Assembly: GCA_018716725.1 (NCBI GenBank)
Contig: DVJP01000050.1
Span: 29,229 to 93,228, forward strand
DNA: 64,000 nt
Reading direction: 5' to 3'
From: Candidatus Merdivicinus excrementipullorum
GTDB taxonomy: Bacteria > Bacillota > Clostridia > Oscillospirales > Ruminococcaceae
This document shows positions 51,232 to 59,270 of this stretch, piece by piece (the stretch's first letter is position 1; each line of letters begins with the position of its first letter). The position numbers and the translations under genes are program-made. The notes below the pieces were generated by a model. The model was not told where the DNA came from. It worked only from the letters and a program-made list of their open reading frames with translations, and made no database searches.

Positions 51232-52170
51232 TTATTTCAGAGCTTCATTCAGTACTTTCATTTGCCGGCGGTACGCTTCCGGGATGCCGCCGTCTGGCTC
51301 CAGCGGCGCGTCCCAGGTGATGACGCCGCCCTTTGCCAGGATCAGTTTGCTGTACCCGATTACCAGTTCATCGGGAAAACGGGGCTGCCCCCCGCTCCAC
51401 CACTGTCCAAGGTAGGAAAGGATGTGGAGCTTTTTCCCATGAAGGTTTTCCAGGTCCTTCTGGGAAGGGATAGGAAGCTGTTCCCCAACCTCCCCGGCGG
51501 TATAGTCGTCGCTCTGGCTCTGGATCAGGAAGGGGTATTCCAACCCCCGGTTGAAGCCCAGGACAGCGTCGGGATTCCCGGCCCTGGCCGCCGCCGCAAA
51601 ACTCTCAAAGTTTGGCTCATCGGAGAACTGGTACATGTCGTCCGGGAAGTAGCAGCCGTCGAACCACCAGCCCTTGACTTCTTTGCCCCAGCGCAGGGAC
51701 CATTCCCGGATAACCGCTTCCCATTTTCTCTGGAAGGGAATGAGCCGGCTGTGGTTCCCGGGCTGGTTCCCTTTATCTTCCCATTCCAGCTTCTCCATGG
51801 CCTGCTGGTCCGCGCAGGGCGCGCCGGAAGGAAGATAGACCCACAAATCAATGCCGTACGGTTCCAAAGATACCGCGATATCGTGGATCAAGTCCCGGCG
51901 GGCGCATTTGCTGGGGACAATGCCGGTCAATTGGTCATAGACCGGGTTAGGGGCGTTATAGTGTCCGGAATTCTGCCCGATGGTAATGCAGAAATAGTCG
52001 GCTCCGACTTCATGAAGGTGCTTTGCCAGAAGCTCTGTGTCAAAGGCGTCGATCCGCCGGCTCCAGTCCTCCGCACTGCAAAAATCGCCGGTTCCGTCCC
52101 CTGCTGGGACGGGCAGATAGTGGGTAAACATCCCCCATCGTTTTCCGTTAAACCATTCCTGTCTGTTCAT
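51232..52170 (-). CDS. alpha-L-fucosidase-like (GH29-related) protein
   Basis: 312 residues from ATG at 52170 (GGAGG 7 bases upstream), cytoplasmic. WFNGKRWGMFTHYL and ADYFCITIGQNSGHYNAPN resemble the GH29 catalytic barrel; GWWFDGCYFPDDM contains an Asp at the place of the GH29 nucleophile (W-F-D-G). It is much shorter than typical fucosidases (450 or more residues) and lacks the C-terminal beta domain, so activity on fucosides is not certain. Follows the binding lipoprotein by 22 bases. Confidence 0.72.
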   Translation of the reverse strand: MNRQEWFNGKRWGMFTHYLPVPAGDGTGDFCSAEDWSRRIDAFDTELLAKHLHEVGADYFCITIGQNSGHYNAPNPVYDQLTGIVPSKCARRDLIHDIAVSLEPYGIDLWVYLPSGAPCADQQAMEKLEWEDKGNQPGNHSRLIPFQRKWEAVIREWSLRWGKEVKGWWFDGCYFPDDMYQFSDEPNFESFAAAARAGNPDAVLGFNRGLEYPFLIQSQSDDYTAGEVGEQLPIPSQKDLENLHGKKLHILSYLGQWWSGGQPRFPDELVIGYSKLILAKGGVITWDAPLEPDGGIPEAYRRQMKVLNEALK

Positions 52171-52192
52171 GATCTGCCTCCAGTTCATTCGG

Positions 52193-53755
52193 TTATTTCA
52201 AATTTTCATCATAGACCTGCTGCGCTTCGTCCAGCACCTCCTGTCCTCCGGCAGCCAGCCATTCTTCCACAAAGGCGTCAAATTCATCCAGGCTTCTGGC
52301 GCCGGTAATAAAATCAATATATGCGTCATTGTAGACTTTGTCAAGGATTTCCGCTTTTTCATTATACACTGGACGATAGAAGGGATCAAGGATCGGCACC
52401 ATTCCTACGCCTTTTTCCTCGGACTCATTGCGGAGCTCCAGGTACTGGGGCTGGGTGCTGTACTTGGCCTGGAAGTCATAGTCGTTGAAGCATCCGGGAA
52501 GAGGATATAAGCCCAGGCCGTATTCGTCCCGTTTTTCCGGGTCGTCATAAGGAGCGATCCATTCCACGCCGGTTTCTTCATTATAGTTGTAAGTTTCGCC
52601 CTCTACGCCATAATTCAGAAAATCCTGTAATTCCCGATCCCAGGTACGGTCAAATACCTGCAGATATTTGGCGATTTTTTCCGGCTGGTCTTCCAGGGCT
52701 TTGGTAAACTGCAGGCCGGAGCTGGGGAAGGGATTTCCCTGTGTCATGCCGCTTTCGCCGTCCGGCCCTTCGGGAGGCAGCACGATGATATTGGACAGGC
52801 CCCGTTCTTCATTGCACTCATACAGGCGGCCGTCAAAGAAGGCTTCTTTGGGCAGCAGGTCCCACCAATAATATTCTACAATAGCGGCCTGGTCCGAGCT
52901 CCATTTTTCCAGGACGCTGTCAAAGGTGTTGATCATAAATTCCGGGTCCAGCAGGCCCTCCGCGTACCATTCGTTCAGAGTAGCCAGGGCTTCCTTGGCT
53001 TCCGGCTGGATGGGGCCGTAGACCATCTGCCCATCCTTCTCATAGTAATTTAGGTAAGCGCCGTAAGCGCCGAAGACGTGGCTGAGGGAGCCCAGGCCGT
53101 CCGTTGCCGTCAGCGGGGCGATGCCGGTCTGCTCGTGAATCGTCCGCATGCCGTTTTCCATATCTTCCAAGGTCACAGGAGGGTTCTCCTCACTGAAGCC
53201 GGCCATTTCCAGCATATCGCTGCGCCATGCCAGAGTAAAGCCCTGATTCGCCAGGGACCAGAGGATCGGTACGGAGTAGTTCTTTCCGTCATGAATGTAA
53301 TAACTCCAGACATTTTCTCCGCCGCCTTCCCGTTCTGCCCATTCGGCCAGGTTGGGAGCGTTCTCTTTAATGACTTCCACAGGGAGTTCAGTAAAGATGC
53401 CCTGGTCCGCATAATTATGGTAATCGATGAAAGTCTGGTCGCGGATATAATCCGGCAAGTCGCCGCCGGCAATCCGAAGATTCAGGGCTTCCTTGTCCAG
53501 GCTAGGCTGCATATCCATCTTGATGTTCAGTTCTTCTTCCAGTTTTTGACGAACCGGCTGTGTTTCATTTACTTTTTCCATCCAAGTGACAAAGAATGTC
53601 AGGGTCATAGGTTCATCTGTTTCAGCAGTTTCCCCGCTAGTCGATGCCGCATTGGAAGCCTGTGATTCCTGGCTGGACGCATCGGACGAGCCGCTGCAGG
53701 CGGTCAGGGTGGACGCGCACAGGATTGCCGCTAAAAGTAACGCTGTTTTTTTCAT
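52193..53755 (-). CDS. extracellular sugar-binding lipoprotein (ABC importer)
   Basis: 520 residues. Lipoprotein signal ending STLTAC (Cys20), then a Ser/Glu/Thr linker and an SBP_bac_1-like domain: TLFFVTWMEKVNETQPV, RIAGGDLPDYIRDQ, and the C-terminal FDAFVEEWLAAGG. Size and sequence fit LplA-type oligosaccharide-binding proteins that accompany LplB/LplC permeases. AAAAGGAGGAA precedes the ATG. No ATP-binding subunit is encoded here; such importers commonly share an MsmK-like ATPase encoded elsewhere. Confidence 0.93.
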   Translation of the reverse strand: MKKTALLLAAILCASTLTACSGSSDASSQESQASNAASTSGETAETDEPMTLTFFVTWMEKVNETQPVRQKLEEELNIKMDMQPSLDKEALNLRIAGGDLPDYIRDQTFIDYHNYADQGIFTELPVEVIKENAPNLAEWAEREGGGENVWSYYIHDGKNYSVPILWSLANQGFTLAWRSDMLEMAGFSEENPPVTLEDMENGMRTIHEQTGIAPLTATDGLGSLSHVFGAYGAYLNYYEKDGQMVYGPIQPEAKEALATLNEWYAEGLLDPEFMINTFDSVLEKWSSDQAAIVEYYWWDLLPKEAFFDGRLYECNEERGLSNIIVLPPEGPDGESGMTQGNPFPSSGLQFTKALEDQPEKIAKYLQVFDRTWDRELQDFLNYGVEGETYNYNEETGVEWIAPYDDPEKRDEYGLGLYPLPGCFNDYDFQAKYSTQPQYLELRNESEEKGVGMVPILDPFYRPVYNEKAEILDKVYNDAYIDFITGARSLDEFDAFVEEWLAAGGQEVLDEAQQVYDENLK

Positions 53756-53769
53756 AAAAATTCCTCCTT

Positions 53770-54645
53770 TTATCCTTTGATCGAACCGATCATGATACCT
53801 TTTACAAAATACCGCTGCAAAAACGGGTAGGTGATGAGCATGGGGACGATGGTTACCACGACCATGGCCATTTCCATGGATTTTGTAGCAACTTGGTTTT
53901 TATTCTCCATTTTGGACATGATGGCGTTTACATCGCTGGCGCTGTTTTCAATAGTGATTTTGCGAAGGACGGCCTGCACTACGGTTTTATTGGGATCTGT
54001 AATGTACAGCAGCGCGTCGTACCAGGCGTTCCAGTGGCCTACCAGCGACCACAGGGTGATGGTGGCGATTACAGGCTTTGCCAGGGGGAGGATGATCTTC
54101 CACCAGATGCAGAACCATCCCGCCCCGTCAATCCGGGCGGATTCTTCCAGCCCGGCGGGAATGGAGCTGAAGAAATTCCGGACGATGAAAATGTTGTATG
54201 CGCCCATCATGCCGGGGATTACCAAGGCCCAGATCGTATTGAGCATGTGAAGGTCCTTAATCAGCAGGAAAGTGGGGATCAGGCCGCCGCTGAACAGCAT
54301 GGTGAACAGGATAAAATTGGTAAAAAAGTTCCAGAAGGGCATCTCGCGTTTTGAAAGCGGGTAAGCGGTCAGGGCTGTGAAAAACACCGACAGGGTTGTG
54401 CCAATGATACAGCGGATAATGGTGTTGCGGTATCCGATCCAAACCAAATCGTAGTCGAAGATCAGCTTGTACGCATCCAGCGTAAACTGGTTGGGAAGGA
54501 GCTGGAAACCGCCGCCTTTGTTCACCGCGCTGAGGGACGCAACAATTGTGTACCAAAAAGGGTAAACGGTAGTAATCATCAGGAATACCATAATCAGGGT
54601 ATTCACCACGGTAAAGGCCGAGATTTTCTTTCTTGACGTTACCAT
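53770..54645 (-). CDS. carbohydrate ABC transporter permease (LplC/YtcP type)
   Basis: 291 residues, six membrane spans. The cytoplasmic coupling loop is EESARIDGAGWFCIWWKIILPLAKP (EAA motif near residue 180). N-terminal FTVVNTLIMVFLMITTVYPF and C-terminal QRYFVKGIMIGSIKG are typical. Partner of the permease at 54639, whose stop it overlaps by seven bases. Confidence 0.94.
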   Translation of the reverse strand: MVTSRKKISAFTVVNTLIMVFLMITTVYPFWYTIVASLSAVNKGGGFQLLPNQFTLDAYKLIFDYDLVWIGYRNTIIRCIIGTTLSVFFTALTAYPLSKREMPFWNFFTNFILFTMLFSGGLIPTFLLIKDLHMLNTIWALVIPGMMGAYNIFIVRNFFSSIPAGLEESARIDGAGWFCIWWKIILPLAKPVIATITLWSLVGHWNAWYDALLYITDPNKTVVQAVLRKITIENSASDVNAIMSKMENKNQVATKSMEMAMVVVTIVPMLITYPFLQRYFVKGIMIGSIKG

Positions 54646-55583
54646 AACGCATTCTCCTTCCCGCCGATTTTCCGGATAATAAAGTTGACTGCTAAAATCA
54701 GTACCAGCCCGATTGCGGATTTGAACAAGCCAACTGCGGTAGAAAGGCTGTACTGCATGGATTTCATACCCAGGCGGTAGACGTATGTATCAATGATATC
54801 CGCCACATCATATACGACCTCGCTGTACATATTGAACACCTGGTCGAAACCGGCGTTTAAAATGCCGGAAAGGCTGAGAATCAGGTTGATACAGATTACG
54901 GGAAGTATGGAAGGAATTGTAATGTACCAGGCATTTTGGAAGCGGTTTGCCCCGTCCAGACGGGCGGCCTCATACATTTCCTGGTCAATGCCGCTGATGG
55001 CGGCGATATACAGGATGGAACCCCAGCCAAAGCCCTTCCATACATCGGTAACAACCAAAACGCCGCGGAACACAGAGGAATCCCCCATGAACATAATAGG
55101 CTCAAGCCCAATCATTTCCAGAATGGCGTTGATCGGGCCGTTCAGGGAGAGCAGGGAAAAGAAGATACTTCCCATAATGACCCACGACATAAAATACGGA
55201 AGATAGGATACGGTCTGCACCACCTTTTTAAAGTGGATATTCCGGACTTCATTCAGAAGAAGCGCGAAAATGATGGGGGCCGGGAACCCGAATATCAGCT
55301 TGTAGCAGCTAATAATCAGGGTGTTGGCCACTGTTTTGAAGAAATAAGGGTCTTCAAACATTTGCCGGAAATACTTGAATCCTACCCAAGGGCTTCCGCC
55401 AATGCCTTCCAGAATCTTAAAATCCTTAAAGGCAAGCGTTACGCCGTACATCGGGTAATAACAAAAAACGGCAAAAAATATTATAGCCGGGATCATCATG
55501 ACCAGCAAGGCCCGGTATTCAATGATCCTTTTTAAGAATGGGTGAAGCTTTTTTGGCTTTGTTTGCGGATGAACAGCTTGCAT
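54639..55583 (-). CDS. ABC transporter permease (LplB/YteP type)
   Basis: 314 residues, six membrane spans. Basic N-terminus, YPMYGVTLAFKDFKILEGI typical of the LplB branch, and the EAA coupling loop YEAARLDGANRFQNAW near residue 208. First gene of the operon; AGAAAGAGGTGC lies before the ATG and the promoter is at 55639-55667. With the second permease and lipoprotein it forms an oligosaccharide importer. Confidence 0.94.
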   Translation of the reverse strand: MQAVHPQTKPKKLHPFLKRIIEYRALLVMMIPAIIFFAVFCYYPMYGVTLAFKDFKILEGIGGSPWVGFKYFRQMFEDPYFFKTVANTLIISCYKLIFGFPAPIIFALLLNEVRNIHFKKVVQTVSYLPYFMSWVIMGSIFFSLLSLNGPINAILEMIGLEPIMFMGDSSVFRGVLVVTDVWKGFGWGSILYIAAISGIDQEMYEAARLDGANRFQNAWYITIPSILPVICINLILSLSGILNAGFDQVFNMYSEVVYDVADIIDTYVYRLGMKSMQYSLSTAVGLFKSAIGLVLILAVNFIIRKIGGKENALW

Positions 55584-55638
55584 ATCAGCACCTCTTTCTG
55601 TACGGATTTTATTGATATTTCCTACAAATTTTATTCTA

Positions 55639-55667
55639 ATTATAGCAGAGTGTACACAAACTGTCCA
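55639..55667 (-). promoter_or_regulatory. promoter of the ABC/two-component operon
   Basis: Minus strand TGGACA (55667-55662), 17-base spacer containing the palindrome GTGTACAC (55650-55657), TATAAT (55644-55639). Confidence 0.65.
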
Positions 55668-55693
55668 TGATATTTCATGATAAATTCATGATA
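55666..55693 (-). promoter_or_regulatory. three helically phased direct repeats
   Basis: CATGATA at 55666-55672, 55676-55682 and 55687-55693 (TATCATG on the coding strand), start-to-start spacing 10 and 11 bases, abutting the -35 box. The pattern fits an activator site on one DNA face, probably for the YesN-like regulator (inference). Confidence 0.55.
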
Positions 55694-56140
55694 TTTTGTG
55701 CTTAAAAGATATATTATAATAATTATTTTTGATTTATTTGTCCAAAAAGATGACGACTGCAAATTTTTGGCACAATCGTTAGATACCAGCCTCTTGTAAT
55801 AATTGTTGGTGACCGCTGTAACATAATTGAACGCCGCTCAGCATTTTTCAATTCATTGCATATTTTTGCACCTGCTTTCCGGAGAAAGAATCGATTTGCG
55901 TATAATATCCTTCCATAAAATCAACGTTCCATTTGATTTTAACGGGCATTGCCGCCGCCCGGCAGCGGCAAAGGAGCGCTGTGTTTCCATCATAAATCCC
56001 TCATTGTCAGATTTACGCATATAAAAGTGAAATAACGCAAATAATACGGCTAAAATAAGCGCATATTCCTCATTATAACACAAATAATATTTATATTCCA
56101 GTGGTTTCATCTGTTATCCTTTAAGTAATGAGGTGAGGAT

Positions 56141-56455
56141 ATGGATGAAGAATTTATTCGCAATCGGATAACCGAATTGCGTTTGAAAAAGGGCGTATCG
56201 GAGTATCAAATGAGTTTAGCGTTGGGGCAGAACCGCAGTTATATCCAGGCAATCTCATCGGGCCGATCGCTCCCGTCAATGGCTCAATTTTTAAAAATAT
56301 GCGATTATTTTGACATTACTCCTTTGCAGTTTTTTGACTCAGAAGCAGTTAACCCGCAGCTGCTCCGAAAAGCGATGGACGGCATGCGAAAACTGAAAGA
56401 CGAGGATTTAATTCTGTTGATTGGATTGATTAGCCGGCTGCAATCGGAGAATTAA
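56141..56455 (+). CDS. XRE-family helix-turn-helix protein
   Basis: 104 residues. HTH_3 domain (about 6-60): IRNRITELRLKKGVSEYQMS, LGQNRSYIQAISSGRSLPSM and FLKICDYFDITPLQFF. A short helical tail follows (MRKLKDEDLILLIGLISRLQ). GAGGTGAGG precedes the ATG. Stand-alone small DNA-binding regulator; targets unknown. Followed by a good terminator. Confidence 0.88.
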   Translation: MDEEFIRNRITELRLKKGVSEYQMSLALGQNRSYIQAISSGRSLPSMAQFLKICDYFDITPLQFFDSEAVNPQLLRKAMDGMRKLKDEDLILLIGLISRLQSEN

Positions 56456-56457
56456 GG

Positions 56458-56487
56458 GCAGGGGCTCCGGCTCCTGCTTATTTTTTG
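56458..56487 (+). terminator. terminator after the XRE gene
   Basis: GCAGGGGC/GCTCCTGC around TCCG, then TTATTTTTTG. Confidence 0.8.
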
Positions 56488-56575
56488 CAAATTGTTGGCC
56501 CTACTGCTGCTTTTTCATCCGTGCGGATTGTTCATCTGTGCGATTCAAGGGGAGATGAACCGTCCCAATCCAATG

Positions 56576-56603
56576 AAAAAACGGGCGGAATTTCTTCCGC
56601 CCG
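56576..56603 (-). terminator. minus-strand terminator-like hairpin
   Basis: On the minus strand CGGGCGGAA-GAAA-TTCCGCCCG followed by TTTTTTC. Confidence 0.65.
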
Positions 56604-56779
56604 AGTTCCACGAAACCCGTCCCTTATGAAATTTTGGCGGATGAATCCGCACCTGGGGCAGCCGGTTTGGAATTACCGGCTGCTTATTCGTTTGAAGACG
56701 GCGCTTCCGCACAAAAGCCAATGTTTCGCGTTGCGGAAAACAGGAGTAGGGGACTGTATTACGCCGCAGTCGCAGATAT

Positions 56780-56812
56780 GAGAAAACGGCTGGCAAAGGA
56801 GAGCCAGCCGTT
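56780..56812 (-). terminator. terminator of the broken UroD-like gene
   Basis: On the minus strand AACGGCTGGC pairs with GCCAGCCGTT across an 8-base loop, then TTCTC; lies 17 bases past the stop of the C-terminal fragment. Confidence 0.65.
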
Positions 56813-56829
56813 CTGAAAAATTTAGGTTA

Positions 56830-57045
56830 TCAATTTGCTGAGCCTGCCTTCAGCGGATAGGTTCCCAGTTCCTCCCGGGCGCGCTTCATTGTCAGGATGT
56901 TTTCCAAAGCCGCTCCAATCGTGAGAGAGTGGGACGAACCCAGAATCAGCCCGCCGCCTTTACCCGCGCAGGAAATTGCGCGTGCAGCGTCGTCCCAAAC
57001 CTGCTGAGGCGTGCCGCTGGTGGATGGCGGGTATTCATTTTTCAA
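56830..57045 (-). pseudogene. C-terminal fragment of a uroporphyrinogen-decarboxylase-like gene
   Basis: About 60 residues ending in the typical family C-terminus: AGKGGGLILGSSHSLTIGAA, then ENILTMKRAREELGTYP. No catalytic core or start remains; translation upstream of about 57035 is out of character. Together with the N-terminal fragment at 57848-57916 on the same strand it marks one gene whose middle has been lost or replaced by 57097-57700. Confidence 0.8.
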
Positions 57046-57096
57046 TGGTTTATCAGTCAGACAAAGTGGAAGTTTTCCATTTAATCAAGCCGAAAG

Positions 57097-57399
57097 TCAT
57101 CCATTTCTTTTTCGTATAGTAGCTGTATCTTGAACTGCTTTCGGAAGCCAATCAGCATTTGCATAATCCAAGGGAATTACCAACTCTTGGATTTTATCTT
57201 CTTTGGTCGGCCTTTTTATGTCTTCCGGCAAATAATCCAGTCCGACTTCTCGCAAGCTCAAAACACTATTGTGAATCCATCCGACCGCCTGTCCATCACA
57301 GTACAGACAATAGCAGCCAAACATCTTTTTCACTTCGACATTCAAGCCTTTAAGATGATCCATCCACTGTCGGACTATATTTTCTAATTCATAAGCCAT
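57097..57399 (-). CDS. TfoX/Sxy N-terminal-domain-like protein
   Basis: 100 residues. VEVKKMFGCYCLYCDGQAVGWI resembles the R-x-M-F-G-x-Y-G-x-Y motif of the TfoX N-terminal domain; NSVLSLREVGLDYL and VIPLDYANADWLPKAV continue it. Such single-domain proteins are small alpha/beta proteins of unclear role. GGAGGTGTTCG precedes the ATG. AT-richer than its neighbours and placed inside the remains of a UroD-like gene, so it probably arrived by insertion. Confidence 0.7.
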   Translation of the reverse strand: MAYELENIVRQWMDHLKGLNVEVKKMFGCYCLYCDGQAVGWIHNSVLSLREVGLDYLPEDIKRPTKEDKIQELVIPLDYANADWLPKAVQDTATIRKRNG

Positions 57400-57847
57400 T
57401 CGAACACCTCCACAAAAAGGAATTTGTCACTGACTTCATTATATTTCATTTATCCGGAAAGGTATAGCTGGATTTTGTAAAACTTGTTGGACGGGAACAT
57501 CTTGCGCTGCAAGATGTTCCCGGGCGGCAAGTCCACAAAGGGTGATGGCGGCAGCCAGCGCAGGGGAAGTGTAGCTTCCCCTGTGGTGATTGGAACAGAT
57601 TGAAAATCTGCGGAAATCATCTGCTCCCTGCAAGGGACTTCCGGCAGGACCCAACGCACCGGCTTGACCGGTGTATAGTTGGTCCTCTTTCAGAGGGGTA
57701 GTCCACGGGCTGCGGCTCTGGAAGCAATTATGGCCGTTTCCGGTCTACGTCCTCTCCCTGAAAATTGTGCCCCATACCCAAATTGACGGACAGGAAAAAA
57801 GGGAGTAAACTGGAGAAGAAAGGGGCAAAAGGAAATGAAAACAATGG
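57400..57847. other. non-coding region inside the broken UroD-like gene
   Basis: Contains the folded element 57485-57700 and a short A/G-rich stretch; no coding frame is convincing. Confidence 0.6.
57485..57700. repeat. folded non-coding element with nested hairpins (array 3)
   Basis: CGGGAACATCTTGC pairs with GCAAGATGTTCCCG (57492-57522, 14-base stem), itself enclosed by TTGT-T-GGAC and GTCCACAA. Then CAGGGGAAG/CTTCCCCTG 57561-57583; CAGATT/AATCTG 57596-57610; TCCCT/AGGGA 57625-57637 inside CGGAA/TTCCG; CACCGG/CCGGTG 57657-57673 inside GGACC-C-AAC/GTTGGTCC (57647-57685); CCTCT/AGAGG 57684-57696. The nesting suggests a structured RNA or a mobile DNA element. No known RNA family recognised. 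Confidence 0.7.
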
Positions 57848-57916
57848 ACTATAGTCCATGTCAGGCTCCCTATGTTCCAACGCCGCAATGACCCGTTCTT
57901 TTGGCGTCATACGCAC
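57848..57916 (-). pseudogene. N-terminal fragment of the UroD-like gene
   Basis: MTPKERVIAALEHREPDMDYS from ATG at 57910 is the standard N-terminus of MtaA/UroD-like methyltransferases; after it the sequence loses all similarity and stops at 57728. It starts 17 bases after the stop of the DUF1861 gene and has AAGAAGGG upstream, so it once formed an operon with it. Confidence 0.82.
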
Positions 57917-57927
57917 CCTTCTTCCCT

Positions 57928-58899
57928 TTATGCCAGCGTTTCGTACTCGTCCAGCGGATCTTCAATCAGAACCGTTCCGGTTTCGCAGTCGTTTAATCCG
58001 GCGTAAAGACGGGCTTTTCCGCCTCCCAGACGGATGATGCCGGAAGTAAAGGTCACATCCGCAGTGCGGGCATTTTTCTGCGGGCCTTTGGGATAACAGT
58101 CGCGAACCGCGATAATTTTGGTTTGGGTGCAGGCCCGCGTTTTGGGATCCAGGGCAAAAGCCATGCTGTAATAGTGGATCACAAAAACATCATCCACGGT
58201 TTCACCCCAGGATTTATGGCCGATAACGCCGATCAGCCCGTTTTTCAAATTATAGAGCTGGTTGCATCCGCCCCACTCTTCCGGGATGAACTGGCCCTCC
58301 AGAAGAGGCGCCGCGTCAATAAACTCGGCGTTAATCTGCTCAATGGTATCAGCAATGGCAAAACCGATTTTAGCCACACACCCGTACTTTTTCAGCATGG
58401 GTTCCCCTTGAGGCCGGGAAAAAACAGCGATCTTTTTGTCCGGTAATTCCAGCAGACGGATATCCTTCATCATTTTTGGGCCGGCAAAGGCAAATTTCAG
58501 CTGGAAGATAGAAGTACCGCGGTAAAAATGGGTGGAATATTCCACACAGCGGTCCCCGTCCCATACTACATAGACCCCACCTAACCAAAGTTCGCCGTTT
58601 ATAAAAGTGACAAACGGATCCTGCAAATCCAGTACCGGAGCGTTTGGAATCAGGGACCAACGGCCGTTCTTTTCCTCAAAAAACATGGTTTTGGAAACCT
58701 CGTTGGAACGGTTTTCCACGCGCCCCGCCATGATCACACGTCCGTCCAGCTCAAAGGGAATGGATGGGTTGTAAACATCGTAGCCGTCAACTCCGTCGAA
58801 CTGAAGGACTTCCCCCAAATGGGCGGGGCGGCGCTTTTTTTCGAACTCTTGTAACTGGATTTTTGCGGATTCTGCTTCGCATTTTTGGAATAACTGCAT
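57928..58899 (-). CDS. DUF1861 (MTP-1-like) beta-propeller protein, GH130-related
   Basis: 323 residues from ATG at 58899 (GGGGGAATTTAT upstream). Blades are marked by DGYDVYNPSIPFELDGRVIM, AGRVENRSNEVSKTMFFEE, LDLQDPFVTFINGELWLGGV and TADVTFTSGIIRLGGGKARL. The fold is that of GH130-like phosphorylases and DUF1861 proteins; the catalytic role is not assigned. Divergent from a LacI regulator and followed by the remains of a UroD-like gene. Confidence 0.8.
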   Translation of the reverse strand: MQLFQKCEAESAKIQLQEFEKKRRPAHLGEVLQFDGVDGYDVYNPSIPFELDGRVIMAGRVENRSNEVSKTMFFEEKNGRWSLIPNAPVLDLQDPFVTFINGELWLGGVYVVWDGDRCVEYSTHFYRGTSIFQLKFAFAGPKMMKDIRLLELPDKKIAVFSRPQGEPMLKKYGCVAKIGFAIADTIEQINAEFIDAAPLLEGQFIPEEWGGCNQLYNLKNGLIGVIGHKSWGETVDDVFVIHYYSMAFALDPKTRACTQTKIIAVRDCYPKGPQKNARTADVTFTSGIIRLGGGKARLYAGLNDCETGTVLIEDPLDEYETLA

Positions 58900-58920
58900 A
58901 TAAATTCCCCCTTTTTTGTT

Positions 58921-58949
58921 ATTATAGCATATGGTCAACAAAAATTCAA
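58921..58949 (-). promoter_or_regulatory. promoter of the DUF1861 gene
   Basis: Minus strand TTGAAT (58949-58944), 17-base spacer ending CCATATGC (TG-extended -10), TATAAT (58926-58921). Confidence 0.68.
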
Positions 58950-59094
58950 CTATAAATTAAGTAAAAATAAAATTATTTTTTAAGTTATTTTATTTTTGAC
59001 ATCGGTGATTTTTTGACTTAGTTTCGCCATAAACGCGATAATAACAAGGAAAAACCAAATATTTGAGAAAACTGTATAAAGTAACTTTATATTC

Positions 59095-59123
59095 TTGACG
59101 TGGGTTCCGCCATATGCTAAAAT
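59095..59123 (+). promoter_or_regulatory. promoter of the LacI-family gene
   Basis: TTGACG (59095-59100), 17-base spacer ending CCATATGC, TAAAAT (59118-59123). The 12-base match CCATATGCTA(A/T)AAT is shared with the divergent promoter. Leader of about 140 bases. Confidence 0.7.
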
Positions 59124-59270
59124 AAAGGAGATACGAGGGATAGTGGGTAGAAATTCTTCTATATTATGCGCTTTTTCCCCATTTTTCCCTATTCAGTGGG
59201 ATTTTTAGAGAAAAAGAAATCAGGATATCGGATTTCGGAAAAGTTTACAGGAAAGAACGGTGATAAACGG

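Larger units (their letters stand above)
55584..56140. other. intergenic regulatory region, no gene
   Basis: Contains the ABC operon promoter and CATGATA repeats (55639-55693), an AT-rich stretch, and a hairpin TTGCCGC/GCGGCAA (55949-55971). A frame at 55853-56110 (minus) lacks a ribosome-binding site and crosses the hairpin, so it is not called. Confidence 0.55.
56456..56829. repeat. cluster of large hairpins (non-coding)
   Basis: Four stems follow the XRE gene: the terminator 56458-56487; CGGGCGGAA/TTCCGCCCG 56582-56603; GCAGCCGGT/ACCGGCTGC 56658-56683; AACGGCTGGC/GCCAGCCGTT 56785-56812. A weaker pair TTCCGC/GCGGAA spans 56705-56738. Frames across the region have no recognisable product. 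Confidence 0.6.
58900..59270. other. divergent promoter region
   Basis: AT-rich 371-base gap holding back-to-back promoters of the DUF1861 and LacI genes. No coding frame supported before 59271. Confidence 0.6.

Noticed and set aside
55853..56110. 85-codon minus-strand frame upstream of the XRE gene
   Set aside because: No ribosome-binding site, crosses a hairpin, and the peptide has no recognisable features beyond one hydrophobic stretch.
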